A stretch of 64,000 nucleotides of DNA from positions 1 through 64,000 of the forward strand of contig NZ_DATBKY010000047.1 of NCBI RefSeq assembly GCF_036555685.1, written 5' to 3'. A program made the translations under genes and the position numbers. Each line of letters opens with the position of its first letter. The stretch's first letter is position 1. Below are positions 7,835 through 15,893 of this stretch, in pieces. The notes under the pieces were generated by a model. It did not search any database and was not told the origin of the DNA. It was given only the letters and a program-made list of their open reading frames with translations. This stretch comes from Actinophytocola sp036555685. Lineage in GTDB: Bacteria; Actinomycetota; Actinomycetes; Mycobacteriales; Pseudonocardiaceae.

Positions 7835-8215
7835 ATGTCACGACGACCGAACGCGTTCCAGTGGCTCTGGTACACATTCGGCGGGCGGCTCCCCGCCGGG
7901 CTGCACGACTGGGTCCTGCGCGACGTCACCGCCCGCACGTGGGTGTGGCGCCACGTGGCCCGGATGTCCGTCCTGGTGGCCCCGCTTGCGGCGGCCTGCC
8001 TGCTGGTGCCCGGCCCGCTGGGGCTGCGCGCGGCGATGGCGCTGCTGGTGGTGATCGTCGGCGCGTACTTCTCGCTGTCGTACGTCGAGGAGAGCAGCGA
8101 CATGCGCGCAGTCAAGCACGGCCACGCCCAGGGCGCGGCGAAGGCGGTTCGCGACGCGCGCAATGAGTCGGCGGAGGCGCGCATCCGGGCGCGGTACGAC
8201 GCCAACTTCCGCTGA
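7835..8215 (+). CDS. DUF5313 family small membrane protein
   Basis: The protein has 126 residues. It opens with RRPNAFQWLWYTFGGRLP and HDWVLRDVTARTWVWRHVAR, the conserved front part I associate with actinobacterial DUF5313. Two adjacent membrane helices follow (about 46-85), then a hydrophilic, arginine/alanine-rich tail ending RARYDANFR. Function is unknown. The start is leaderless-looking: TAGTGT sits six bases before the ATG. It is divergent from the OhrR-like repressor and may be controlled by it. Confidence 0.7.
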   Translation: MSRRPNAFQWLWYTFGGRLPAGLHDWVLRDVTARTWVWRHVARMSVLVAPLAAACLLVPGPLGLRAAMALLVVIVGAYFSLSYVEESSDMRAVKHGHAQGAAKAVRDARNESAEARIRARYDANFR

Positions 8216-8218
8216 TGG

Positions 8219-9211
8219 TCAGATGAACAGCGCGATCAGGCCGTAGAAGATCGCGGCGACCGTCCCGGCGGCGGGGGCGGTCAGCACCCAGCCGATCGCG
8301 ATGTCGCCGGCCACCGACCAGCGCACGGCGGAGCGACGCCGGGTCGCGCCCGCGCCCATGATCGCCGAGGTGACCACGTGGGTCGTGGACACCGGCGCGG
8401 CGAACACGAACGCCGTCGTGTACAGCACGGCCGTCGCGGAGATCTCGGCCGCGAACCCGTGCGCGGGCGTCAGGTTGAAGATCCGCCTGCCGAGCGTGCG
8501 CATGATCCGCAGGCCGCCGGACCAGGTGCCGGCCGCGAGCGCCGAGGCGCACAGCAGGATCACCCAGAACGGCACCGTGTAGTCGTCCTGGTAGCCGGTG
8601 AGCACGAGCGCCAGCACGATCACCCCCATGCTCTTCTGCGCGTCCTGCAGGCCGTGGCCGAACGCGAGCGCCGACGCCGACCCCAGCTGCGCGCGGCGCA
8701 GCACCCGGCCGACGCGATGCGCGTTCATCCGCCGGAATGCCCACATCAGCCCGACCATCGTCAGGTAGCCGAGTGTCAGGCCGACGATCGGGGAGACGAC
8801 CATCGGGATCGCGACCTTGGTGACCACGCCCATCCACTGCACCGACGTGGACGAGGCCAGCGCCGCACCCACGAGCCCGCCGATAAGCGCGTGCGAGGAC
8901 GAGGACGGCAGCCCGAAGTACCAGGTCGTGATGTTCCACAGGATCGCGCCCAGCAGCGCCGCGGCGACCACCGTCAGCCCGCCCGTGTCATGGGGCGTGG
9001 CGATGACGCCCTTCGCGACGGTGACCGCGACCCCCGTGCCGGCGAGCGCGCCGAGCAGGTTCATCACCGCGGCCACCGCGAGCGCGCCACGCAGCGAGAG
9101 GGCACCGGTGGACACCGCGCTCGCGACCGCGTTGGCCGCGTCGTGGAAACCGTTCGTGAAGTCGAACCAGGTGACCAGCAGGATGATGAGGATGAGCCCG
9201 AGGAGCTCCAC
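8219..9211 (-). CDS. pit: Low-affinity inorganic phosphate transporter, Pit family
   Basis: This 330-residue polytopic membrane protein imports metal-phosphate with protons. The PiT signature appears twice in inverted-repeat fashion: FDFTNGFHDAANAVA at the N-terminus and AFGHGLQDAQKSMG in the second half, together with GLPSSSSHALIGGL and FAAPVSTTHVVTSAIMG. It begins with GTG 9211, only three bases after the stop of the DUF47 gene upstream, so the two form an operon. Constitutive low-affinity uptake is the known family role; no Pho-box was identified. Confidence 0.93.
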   Translation of the reverse strand: MELLGLILIILLVTWFDFTNGFHDAANAVASAVSTGALSLRGALAVAAVMNLLGALAGTGVAVTVAKGVIATPHDTGGLTVVAAALLGAILWNITTWYFGLPSSSSHALIGGLVGAALASSTSVQWMGVVTKVAIPMVVSPIVGLTLGYLTMVGLMWAFRRMNAHRVGRVLRRAQLGSASALAFGHGLQDAQKSMGVIVLALVLTGYQDDYTVPFWVILLCASALAAGTWSGGLRIMRTLGRRIFNLTPAHGFAAEISATAVLYTTAFVFAAPVSTTHVVTSAIMGAGATRRRSAVRWSVAGDIAIGWVLTAPAAGTVAAIFYGLIALFI

Positions 9212-9214
9212 CGG

Positions 9215-9835
9215 TCAGGACTCTTTCACCGCGATGGCGTGCACGACGTCCGCGACGTGCTCGAACGCGTCGGCCGCCGACTCGAGCTGGTCGATGATCT
9301 CCTTGAGCTTCATCACGGTCAGCGTGTCGAACTCGCCGCTGAACAGCTTGGACAGCAGCCGCCGGTAGACCTGGTCGGCGTCGTTCTCCAGCTCGTTGGT
9401 CTTGACCCAGTAGTCGTCCAGGTTCTGCAGCGTCGCCAGGCGCGGCATCGCCTTCGCGGTCAGCCGCGCCATCTCGTCGAGGATGTCGACCTGTGCGCGC
9501 ATGCCGTCGGGCAGGATCTCCGGGGCGTAGAGCGCCGCGAGGTCGACCGCGGCGTCGATGAAGTCGATGACGTCGTCGAGCCGCACCGCGAGCCGGTAGA
9601 TGTCCTCGCGGTCGAACGGCGTGATGAACGAGCGGTTCAGGTGCTCGAAGATCTCGTGCGTCGCGTCGTCGCCCGCGTGCTCGCACTCGTGCATCCGCTT
9701 GGCCAGCTCGGGCCACGCCTCGGCCGGGGCGGACGCGAACTCGCGCAGCACCGCCACGGCGGCGACCACGTTCGTGCCTGCGACGCTGAAAAGCTCGAAG
9801 AACCGGGTGTTGCGCGGTTTGAGACGCAAGCGCAT
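9215..9835 (-). CDS. DUF47 (PhoU-like) regulator of the Pit transporter
   Basis: The 206-residue all-helical protein has the DUF47/PhoU-like pattern: ECEHAGDDATHEIFEHLN and ELENDADQVYRRLLSKLF are the two metal-binding helical repeats, with FITPFDREDIYRLAVRLDDVIDFID between them. Proteins of this family are nearly always encoded beside pit and are thought to adjust its activity. GGAGGGG stands upstream of ATG 9835, and the pit gene follows after three bases. It is divergent from lnt. Confidence 0.9.
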   Translation of the reverse strand: MRLRLKPRNTRFFELFSVAGTNVVAAVAVLREFASAPAEAWPELAKRMHECEHAGDDATHEIFEHLNRSFITPFDREDIYRLAVRLDDVIDFIDAAVDLAALYAPEILPDGMRAQVDILDEMARLTAKAMPRLATLQNLDDYWVKTNELENDADQVYRRLLSKLFSGEFDTLTVMKLKEIIDQLESAADAFEHVADVVHAIAVKES

Positions 9836-9972
9836 CGAACGTTCCCCTCCACGGTGTGCGTGGAGTATGGCCGTACGTCATCTGTGCGAAACCTCGGGTC
9901 CTCCCTACCTTCGTCTGGTGGCGGCATGGCCGGCCGCGCGGTGTGCCCACGGGGAGTGAACAGGGCACGCCG

Positions 9973-9978
9973 TACGCT
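9973..9978 (+). promoter_or_regulatory. Candidate -10 element for leaderless lnt
   Basis: TACGCT ends six bases before GTG 9985, and no ribosome-binding site precedes that codon. This supports GTG 9985 as a leaderless start rather than the in-frame GTG at 9943. No good -35 is visible. Confidence 0.4.
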
Positions 9979-9984
9979 GATCTG

Positions 9985-11589
9985 GTGGTCGCACCCGCTG
10001 TCTCGCCGGAGTCGTCGCCGGATTCCCCGGACTCGTCCGGCATTCCGGAGCCTCCCGGCAAACCGGACCGGCCGCCGCGCTGGCACGTCCTGGTCCGGAC
10101 GCTCGCGGCCGCGGCGGCCGGGGTGCTGCTCTACCTCAGCGGTCCGCCGCGCACGCTCTGGTGGCTCGCGCCGATCGCGTTCGCGGTCCTCGGTTGGGTG
10201 CTGGCCGGACGCCGCGCGCGGGCCGGGTTCGGCTACGCGCTCTGCTTCGGGCTCGGCTACCTCGTCCCGCTGCTCGCGTGGACCGGCGAGTTCGTCGGGC
10301 TCGTCGCGTGGCTGCCGCTCGCGCTCGCCGAAGCCGTGCTCGTGGCGCTGTCCGGCGCGGCCATCGCGGTCGCCACCGTGCTCCCGGCCTGGCCGGTGTG
10401 GGCCGCGCTGCTGTGGGTCGCGGGCGAGGCGCTGCGGTCGGTCTTCCCGTTCGGCGGCTTCCCTTGGGGCAACATCGCCTTCACCCAGCCCGAGGGCAGC
10501 TACCTGCCGCTGGCGGCGGTCGGCGGCACCCCGCTGATCGCGTTGGCCGTGACGCTGACCGGGTTCGGCCTCGCCGCGCTCGCCCGCCGGCTGGTGCGCC
10601 GCGAGCTGGGCGTTCGGCGGCTCGTCACGCCCGTGCTCGCCACGGTCGTGCCCGTCGCCGCCGCGTTCGGCGCGCTGCCGCTCGTCGGCACCGACGCCAA
10701 CGACGGCGAGGCGACGGTCGCCGTCGTGCAGGGCAACGTGCCCCGCGCCGGCCTCGACTTCAACGCCCAGCGTCGCGCCGTGCTGGACAACCACGTCGCC
10801 CGCACCGTGCGGCTCGCCGACGACATCGCCGCCGGCCGCGAGCCCCAGCCCGACCTCGTGATCTGGCCGGAGAACTCCTCGGACATCGACCCCTTCCGCA
10901 ACCCCGACGCATACGCCGGCATCGAGCGCGCCGCCAAGGCCGTCAAGGCGCCGATCGCGGTCGGTTCCGTGCTGGTCGGCGACGACGGCCTGCCGCGCAA
11001 CACGATGCTGCTGTGGGATCCCGAGCGCGGACCGGTGAACCAGTACACGAAGCGCCAGCTGCAGCCGTTCGGCGAGACGATGCCGTTCCGCTCGTTCTTC
11101 CGCCTGTTCACCTCGACCGTCGACCGGGCCGGCCGGTTCGTCCCCGGCGACAAGGCGACGATCTTCGACATGGCCGGCGCCCGGATCGGGCTCGCCACCT
11201 GCTACGAGGTCGCGTTCGACGGCGTCGTGCGCGACTCCGCGCGGGGCTCGAACCTCCTCGCGGTGCCAACGAACAACGCCACCTTCGGGTACACCGAGAT
11301 GACCTACCAGCAGCTCGCCATGGACCGCGTCCGCGCCGTCGAGCACGGCCGCGAGGTGGCTGTCGCGGCGACGAGCGGGGTCAGCGCGTTCGTGCGGCCC
11401 GACGGCTCGGTGAGCCGGCAGACCGGCCTGTTCACCGACGCGGCCCTGGTCGAGCGGGTGCCGCTGCGGTCAACGACTACGCTGTCCGATCGACTCGGGT
11501 CGAGCACGGAGTGGGTCCTCACGATCCTCGGGCTCGGCGCGCTCGCGGCCGCGGTCGTCGTGCGGCGGCGCCGGCCAGTCAGCAAGTAG
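9985..11589 (+). CDS. lnt: Apolipoprotein N-acyltransferase
   Basis: This 534-residue membrane enzyme adds the third acyl chain to the N-terminal cysteine of lipoproteins. The N-terminal half is hydrophobic (about seven helices, residues 30-230). The nitrilase-like domain follows with the catalytic triad in place: Glu296 in VIWPENSS, Lys356 in QYTKRQLQPFGE and Cys406 in GLATCYEVAFD. One further C-terminal helix (ILGLGALAAAVVV) ends the protein. The N-terminal 40 residues are proline/serine-rich and variable. The mannose-phosphate synthase gene follows 48 bases downstream; in mycobacteria the two are fused or adjacent, so lipoprotein acylation and mannan synthesis share this locus. Confidence 0.93.
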   Translation: MVAPAVSPESSPDSPDSSGIPEPPGKPDRPPRWHVLVRTLAAAAAGVLLYLSGPPRTLWWLAPIAFAVLGWVLAGRRARAGFGYALCFGLGYLVPLLAWTGEFVGLVAWLPLALAEAVLVALSGAAIAVATVLPAWPVWAALLWVAGEALRSVFPFGGFPWGNIAFTQPEGSYLPLAAVGGTPLIALAVTLTGFGLAALARRLVRRELGVRRLVTPVLATVVPVAAAFGALPLVGTDANDGEATVAVVQGNVPRAGLDFNAQRRAVLDNHVARTVRLADDIAAGREPQPDLVIWPENSSDIDPFRNPDAYAGIERAAKAVKAPIAVGSVLVGDDGLPRNTMLLWDPERGPVNQYTKRQLQPFGETMPFRSFFRLFTSTVDRAGRFVPGDKATIFDMAGARIGLATCYEVAFDGVVRDSARGSNLLAVPTNNATFGYTEMTYQQLAMDRVRAVEHGREVAVAATSGVSAFVRPDGSVSRQTGLFTDAALVERVPLRSTTTLSDRLGSSTEWVLTILGLGALAAAVVVRRRRPVSK

Positions 11590-11637
11590 ACCGATGAAGC
11601 CGGCGTGCAGGGGCGCCGACGAGGAGGAGAACGACGT

Positions 11638-12396
11638 ATGGCGGACCAGCTCGAGCCGGTGCTGGTGGTGATCCCGACCTACAACGAGCGGGACAACATC
11701 GAGTCGATCGTGACCCGGCTGCACGCGGCCCTGCCGAAGGCGCACGTCCTCGTCGTCGACGACGGCAGCCCGGACGGCACCGGCGAGATCGCCGACGAGA
11801 TGGCGAAGAACGACGCCGACGGCCGGGTGCACGTCCTGCACCGCACGGAGAAGAACGGCCTCGGCGCGGCGTACGTGGCCGGGTTCCGGTGGGGGCTGGA
11901 CCGCGACTACGCGGTGCTGGTGGAGATGGACGCCGACGGCTCGCACGCGCCGGAGGACCTGCCGCGCATCCTCGACGCCCTGACCGACGCCGACCTCGCG
12001 ATCGGCTCCCGGTACGTGCCCGGCGGCAAGGTCGTCAACTGGCCGTTCCGCCGGTACTTCCTGTCCTGGGGGGCGAACGTCTACTCGCGTGTCGCGCTGG
12101 GCGCCAAGGTCAAGGACATCACGGGTGGTTTCCGCGCCTACCGGCGGGCGGCGCTGGAGAAGATCCGCATCGACAACGTGGCCTCGCAGGGCTACTGCTT
12201 CCAGATCGACCTCGGCTGGCGCACGATCGAGGCCGGGTTCACGGTCGTCGAGGTGCCGATCACGTTCACCGAGCGGGTGCACGGGCAGTCGAAGATGTCT
12301 GGCGACATCATCCGGGAGGCGTTGATCCGGGTGACCAAGTGGGGCCTGCGGCGGCGTGGTAACCAGGTTCGCGGCCTGTTCCGGCGCGGCGTATGA
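11638..12396 (+). CDS. ppm1: Polyprenol-phosphate mannose synthase
   Basis: This 252-residue GT2 enzyme transfers mannose from GDP-mannose to polyprenyl phosphate, supplying donor for lipomannan, lipoarabinomannan-like glycans and protein mannosylation. Motifs: VVIPTYNERDNIESIV, VVDDGSPDGTGEIAD, the metal site EMDADGSHAPEDLP, IGSRYVPGG, and DITGGFRAYRR. It lacks membrane helices, so it is the soluble catalytic form. GAGGAGG upstream fixes ATG 11638. It follows lnt, and the cupin-like gene starts inside its stop. The two GT-C mannosyltransferases at 47996-51042 would use its product. Confidence 0.93.
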   Translation: MADQLEPVLVVIPTYNERDNIESIVTRLHAALPKAHVLVVDDGSPDGTGEIADEMAKNDADGRVHVLHRTEKNGLGAAYVAGFRWGLDRDYAVLVEMDADGSHAPEDLPRILDALTDADLAIGSRYVPGGKVVNWPFRRYFLSWGANVYSRVALGAKVKDITGGFRAYRRAALEKIRIDNVASQGYCFQIDLGWRTIEAGFTVVEVPITFTERVHGQSKMSGDIIREALIRVTKWGLRRRGNQVRGLFRRGV

Positions 12397-12752
12397 CGCA
12401 CGTCGTCGAGGGGGAGTGGCTCTGGGGCGACGACCTGGACGCCGTCGTCGCCGCGCCGAACTCGCATCGCGTGGTGTTCGAGAACGAGCACGTGCGCGTG
12501 CTGGAGGTGACCCTGGAGCCGGGCGTCCACGAGCCGGAGCACACGCACCGCTGGCCGAGCGTGATGATGACCGACGGCCGCGCGCGGATCCGCTACTACA
12601 TCGGCGACGAGGTCACGTTCGAGTCACCGGATCCCTTGCCGCCGCGGGACGCGCTCACGGGGTCGTGGACGCCGCCCGAGGGGCCGCACTCGGTGGAGAA
12701 CATCGACACGGTTCGCATGCACGCGATCCGGGTGGAGTTCAAGTCGGTCTGA
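12393..12752 (+). CDS. Small cupin-like protein
   Basis: The protein has 119 residues. HVRVLEVTLEPGVHEPEHTHRWPSVM and the later PPEGPHSVENID (each only partly quoted: VHEPEHTHRW is the core) give the pattern of a single-domain cupin. The metal-type histidines lie in HEPEHTHR and a further His in PHSVENI. The ATG overlaps the ppm1 stop by four bases, so it is the last gene of lnt-ppm1. A strong terminator follows at 12820. I cannot say whether it is an enzyme or a sensor. Confidence 0.6.
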   Translation: MTHVVEGEWLWGDDLDAVVAAPNSHRVVFENEHVRVLEVTLEPGVHEPEHTHRWPSVMMTDGRARIRYYIGDEVTFESPDPLPPRDALTGSWTPPEGPHSVENIDTVRMHAIRVEFKSV

Positions 12753-12819
12753 CTCGCCCAGGCTCGTTCGCCGGATCGGATTCGCCGGATCGGGCACGAC
12801 GCCGACGTGCCCGGCTGTC

Positions 12820-12873
12820 AAAAGCCGAATGCCACGTCGGGACGGGCGGGTCCCTTCGTGGCATTCGGCGTTT
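12820..12873. terminator. Bidirectional stem-loop between convergent lnt-ppm1 and rbpA
   Basis: GCCGAATGCCACG (12824-12836) and CGTGGCATTCGGC (12857-12869) form a perfect 13-bp stem. It is flanked by AAAA on the left and GTTT on the right, so it can work as a terminator on either strand. It lies exactly between two convergent transcription units. Confidence 0.85.
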
Positions 12874-12894
12874 GCAGGTAAGCCGCGGGAGGGC

Positions 12895-13239
12895 TTACGC
12901 GGAACGGCTCCTGCGGACCTTCAGCTCCTGCAGGCGCTCGTCGAGCAGGTCCTCCAGCTCCGGAATCGTGCGCCGCTCGAGCAACATGTCCCAGTGCGTA
13001 CGCGGTGGCTTGACCTTCTTGGCCTCGGGCTCGGTGCCGTCGATCAGCTTCGAGGCGGTACCGTGCAGGCGGCATTCCCACACCGCCGGGACCTCGGCGT
13101 CGTCCGAGAACGGGACCTCGAACTCGTGGTCCTTCGGGCACGCGTAGCGGATCGTGCGGCGTGGGGCCAGATCGTGGTTACGATCGGTCTCGTAGCTGAC
13201 CGCGCCAAGTCGGCTTCCACGGAGTACACGGTCGGCCAT
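12895..13239 (-). CDS. rbpA: RNA polymerase-binding protein RbpA
   Basis: This 114-residue actinobacterial transcription factor binds sigma and RNA polymerase and stabilises open complexes. It matches RbpA throughout: an N-terminal SRLGAVSYETDRN segment, a zinc-ribbon-like core (YACPKDHEFEVPF ... WECRLHG), and the C-terminal sigma-interacting helix with THWDMLLERRTIPELEDLLDERL as its core (shown by key residues HWDMLLERR). It sits beside ppm1, as in mycobacteria. A sigma-R-type promoter (13303-13328) and a hairpin in the leader (13258-13281) precede it, which fits the thiol-stress induction known for Streptomyces rbpA. Confidence 0.95.
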   Translation of the reverse strand: MADRVLRGSRLGAVSYETDRNHDLAPRRTIRYACPKDHEFEVPFSDDAEVPAVWECRLHGTASKLIDGTEPEAKKVKPPRTHWDMLLERRTIPELEDLLDERLQELKVRRSRSA

Positions 13240-13257
13240 CGTGACGTCCTTTCGTTA

Positions 13258-13281
13258 GGTTCGAGGCTCCCGGCTCGAACC
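13258..13281 (-). promoter_or_regulatory. Hairpin in the rbpA 5' leader
   Basis: GGTTCGAG (13258-13265) pairs perfectly with CTCGAACC (13274-13281) across an eight-base loop. It lies between the predicted sigma-R promoter and the rbpA start, ending 18 bases before the ATG. It could influence leader stability or translation. It has no U-tract, so it is not a standard terminator. Confidence 0.4.
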
Positions 13282-13302
13282 AGGGTGGTGCTCACCAAGA
13301 GC

Positions 13303-13328
13303 AACGTCTTCGCGTGCCATTTCGTTCC
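13303..13328 (-). promoter_or_regulatory. Sigma-R/SigH-type promoter for rbpA
   Basis: On the minus strand GGAAC (13328-13324) is separated by exactly 18 bases from GTT (13305-13303). The Streptomyces sigma-R and mycobacterial SigH consensus is GGAAT/C-N18-GTT. rbpA is a known sigma-R target in Streptomyces, so position, spacing and downstream gene agree. Transcription would start near 13295, giving a leader of about 55 bases. Confidence 0.65.
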
Positions 13329-13484
13329 CGCCTGCCACACGCGGTTGCTCAGGGTGATCTCCGGCTTCCCCGCACCTCAAGTTTCCACTGTGAAGACCAC
13401 CCTTAAACATGTTCGTGACGCACCTGTCTCAGGATTGGGTCAAGCATCACCCATCTGGTCGAGAGTGCTGCGCCTGATGGGCCC

Positions 13485-14231
13485 TTAGGCGAGACTGAGC
13501 TGTCCCTGGGCGGCGACCGTGGGGCCGAGATCGCCGATGCGGAAATGCCGCCGGCAGAGGACTTGATAACGCACGGTAGCCGTCATGGCGGAATGTGGAG
13601 ACTCACGTTCCGTGTCGGCCACGAGCACCGTGTCGCCGGCCCGGATCACCTCGCCGTCGACCACCCGGGCGTTGAACCGCGCCGGCAGCCCGCACCAGCA
13701 CAGCACGTCGACCTGCACCGGTTCCAGTTCGTCTGCCAGCTCGAACAACCGGCGCGAGCCCGGGAACAGGTGGCTGCGGAAGTCCGTCGCGATGCCGAAG
13801 CAGTACACGTCCACCTGCACGTCGTCGGCCAGCTCGGCGAGCTGGTCGACCTGCTCCGGCGCGAGGAACTGGGCCTCGTCGACGATCAGGTAGTCGACCC
13901 GCACGCCCTCCGCCCACCGCGCGCGGACCAGGTCGCGGACGTCGATGCCGGCGTGCACCTCGATGGCCGTGCGGGTGATACCGATCCGGCTCGTGATCTG
14001 CGCCTTGCCGGACCGGTCGTGGTGCACCAGCAGCAGGCCTCGGCGGCCCTGCCGCGCCTGGTTGTGATCCACCTGCAGCGCGAGCGTCGACTTACCGCAG
14101 TCCATCGGCCCGTAGTAGAACCGCAGGTGCCCGACCACCGGGACGGCCCGGCGCGACCCCGCGGCGGGCACCGCGGACAGCGCGTCGGTCGGGTCGGTCA
14201 GATCGGAAAGATTCCGGGGCATCGGCTCCAC
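13485..14231 (-). CDS. tdk: Thymidine kinase (type II)
   Basis: This 248-residue P-loop enzyme phosphorylates thymidine for salvage. It shows the Walker A GPMDCGKST (family form GPMFSGKS), the Walker B region YLIVDEAQFL, FGIATDFRSHLFPGSRRLFELAD (nucleoside-binding strand, shown by its core), and the zinc/lasso domain LCWCGLPARFNARVVDG and YQVLCRRHF. The first zinc pair here is C-x-C (CWC) where the usual family pattern is CxxC, a small departure. An N-terminal extension of about 30 residues precedes the fold. Start GTG 14231 has AGGGTGG upstream; ATG 14222 is an alternative. It lies 27 bases downstream of the MFS gene, probably one operon. Confidence 0.85.
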   Translation of the reverse strand: MEPMPRNLSDLTDPTDALSAVPAAGSRRAVPVVGHLRFYYGPMDCGKSTLALQVDHNQARQGRRGLLLVHHDRSGKAQITSRIGITRTAIEVHAGIDVRDLVRARWAEGVRVDYLIVDEAQFLAPEQVDQLAELADDVQVDVYCFGIATDFRSHLFPGSRRLFELADELEPVQVDVLCWCGLPARFNARVVDGEVIRAGDTVLVADTERESPHSAMTATVRYQVLCRRHFRIGDLGPTVAAQGQLSLA

Positions 14232-14258
14232 GAGCCGCCACCCTATCGACCGCCGCGG

Positions 14259-15683
14259 CTACAGGACTGCGGGCTCCGGGTTGCCCACCGCCTGGATCGC
14301 CCTGCGCACCGGCACGAAGAACATCAACACCAGGCCGACGAAGAAGAAGATCACCAGTGAGATGATCGCCGGCCGGTACGAGCCGGTGGCCCCGGCCATG
14401 AACGCGAACAGCGCCGGGCCCATCCAGGAGGTCGCCCGCTCGCCGATCTCGTAGATCGAGAAGTACTGCGCCTCCTTGCCCTGCGGCACCATCTGGCTGA
14501 ACAGCGACCGGGACAGCGCGTTCGTGCCGCCGAGCACCAGGCCGATGCCCACCGCGAGCAGGTAGAACTGGATCGCCTGGCCGGCCTGCACGAAGTACGC
14601 GAACGTGATGACGACGACCCAGACCACCAGGCTGCACATGATCGTGCGCTTGGCGCCGAGCCGGCGGGCGACGACGCCGTGCAGCACGCCGCCGAAGAAA
14701 GCCACGAACTGCACGATGAGGATCGTGCCGATCAGCACCGTGTCGGAGAAGTGCAGCTCCTCGCTGCCGTACTGCGCGGACACGTTGGCCACCGTCGAGA
14801 TGCCGTCGGTGTAGATCAGGTACGTGCCGAGGAAGGCGAGCGTCAGCGGGTACGCGCGGGCCAGCTTGATCGTGGACGCGAGCTCGCGGAAGCCGCCGCC
14901 GAGCACGCCGGTGCCGTGCTCGGCGCCGTGCGGGCGCTGGTGGTTGCGCAGCCGGCGCAGCGGGATCAGCGTGAACCCGGCCCACCACAGGCCGGACATC
15001 AGGAAGGCGATCTGCGCGGCGTTGCCCTCGGTCAGGCCGAGCGAGTCGTGCGCGAGGTAGATCGCGAGCTGCAACAGCAACGCGCAGCCGCTGCCGAGGT
15101 AGCCGAACGCCCAGCCGCGGGTGGACAGCGCGTCGCGCTCGTCGGCGGTCGCGATGTCGGGGATGAACGAGTAGTAGATGACCACCGACGTGCCGAAGCC
15201 GATGTTGCCGAGGACGAACAGGACGACGCCGAGCTGCCAGTCGGTGCCGCTCACCAGCGACATGAGCGCGGTCGCCCCCGCGCCGCCGAAGGCGAAGATC
15301 GCGAGCATGCGCTTCTTGTTCTGCGTCCGGTCGGCGATCGCGCCCATCAGCGGGACGATCAGCACCTGGATCACGGTCGCCACGGCCAGCAGGTAGCCCC
15401 ACAGCGAGCCGGCCTGGAAATGCCAGCCGAACGCGTCGATCTGGCAGTTGACCAGCTTGTTCGCGCTGCCGTCGGCATCTTCCGGGCACGGGTTCGGGCC
15501 GTTGGTCGCGGTGTCCGCGATCGCGGCCTCGGCGGCCACCGCGGTGAGGTACAGCGCGCCGAACACGGTGATCACGGAGGTCGGGAACACCGAGTTGGCC
15601 CAGTCGTAGAACACCCAGCCGCGCTGTTCGCGGCGCCGGTCGGGCGCGTTGCCGACCGCCTCCTCGTCACCCACGACGCTCAT
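14259..15683 (-). CDS. MFS transporter, UMF1 (Atg22-like) family
   Basis: The 474-residue transporter has about twelve helices. It starts with a soluble stretch followed by RGWVFYDWANSVFPT, the conserved DWANS motif of the UMF1/Atg22-type effluxer family. The motif-A-like loop GAIADRTQNKKRML lies between helices 2 and 3, and a long insertion with two cysteines (NPCPEDADG, LVNCQID) lies in the first extracytoplasmic loop. GGAGGA nine bases before ATG 15683 fixes the start. Members are proposed amino acid or metabolite exporters; the substrate is unknown. It is followed closely by tdk. Confidence 0.8.
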   Translation of the reverse strand: MSVVGDEEAVGNAPDRRREQRGWVFYDWANSVFPTSVITVFGALYLTAVAAEAAIADTATNGPNPCPEDADGSANKLVNCQIDAFGWHFQAGSLWGYLLAVATVIQVLIVPLMGAIADRTQNKKRMLAIFAFGGAGATALMSLVSGTDWQLGVVLFVLGNIGFGTSVVIYYSFIPDIATADERDALSTRGWAFGYLGSGCALLLQLAIYLAHDSLGLTEGNAAQIAFLMSGLWWAGFTLIPLRRLRNHQRPHGAEHGTGVLGGGFRELASTIKLARAYPLTLAFLGTYLIYTDGISTVANVSAQYGSEELHFSDTVLIGTILIVQFVAFFGGVLHGVVARRLGAKRTIMCSLVVWVVVITFAYFVQAGQAIQFYLLAVGIGLVLGGTNALSRSLFSQMVPQGKEAQYFSIYEIGERATSWMGPALFAFMAGATGSYRPAIISLVIFFFVGLVLMFFVPVRRAIQAVGNPEPAVL

Positions 15684-15893
15684 CGCATCTTCCTCCGTCC
15701 CGGAACTGGCACGGGACCTTAGCGGTCGGCGAAGCACCGGTGATCGACTCGTGTGAGGTGATGCCAAACGGTGCTCTGCCGGCCGGGGAATGTTCGGCGT
15801 GTCGCTACCGAGTGCGACCGAAGAGGCGTGCGATGCTGATGAGTTGAAAGTTGCAGTTGTGACTTCTGTGAAAGATGTTTACCGTCGGCAGGC

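Noticed and set aside
12766..12796. Short direct repeat CGCCGGATCGG near the cupin gene end
   Set aside because: Two copies of about ten bases next to each other, with no link to a promoter, terminator or mobile element. It is likely chance in GC-rich DNA.
13258..13281. GGTTCGAG ... CTCGAACC resembling a tRNA T-arm
   Set aside because: No acceptor, D or anticodon arm can be built around it, and the loop is too long. It is treated as a leader hairpin of rbpA.
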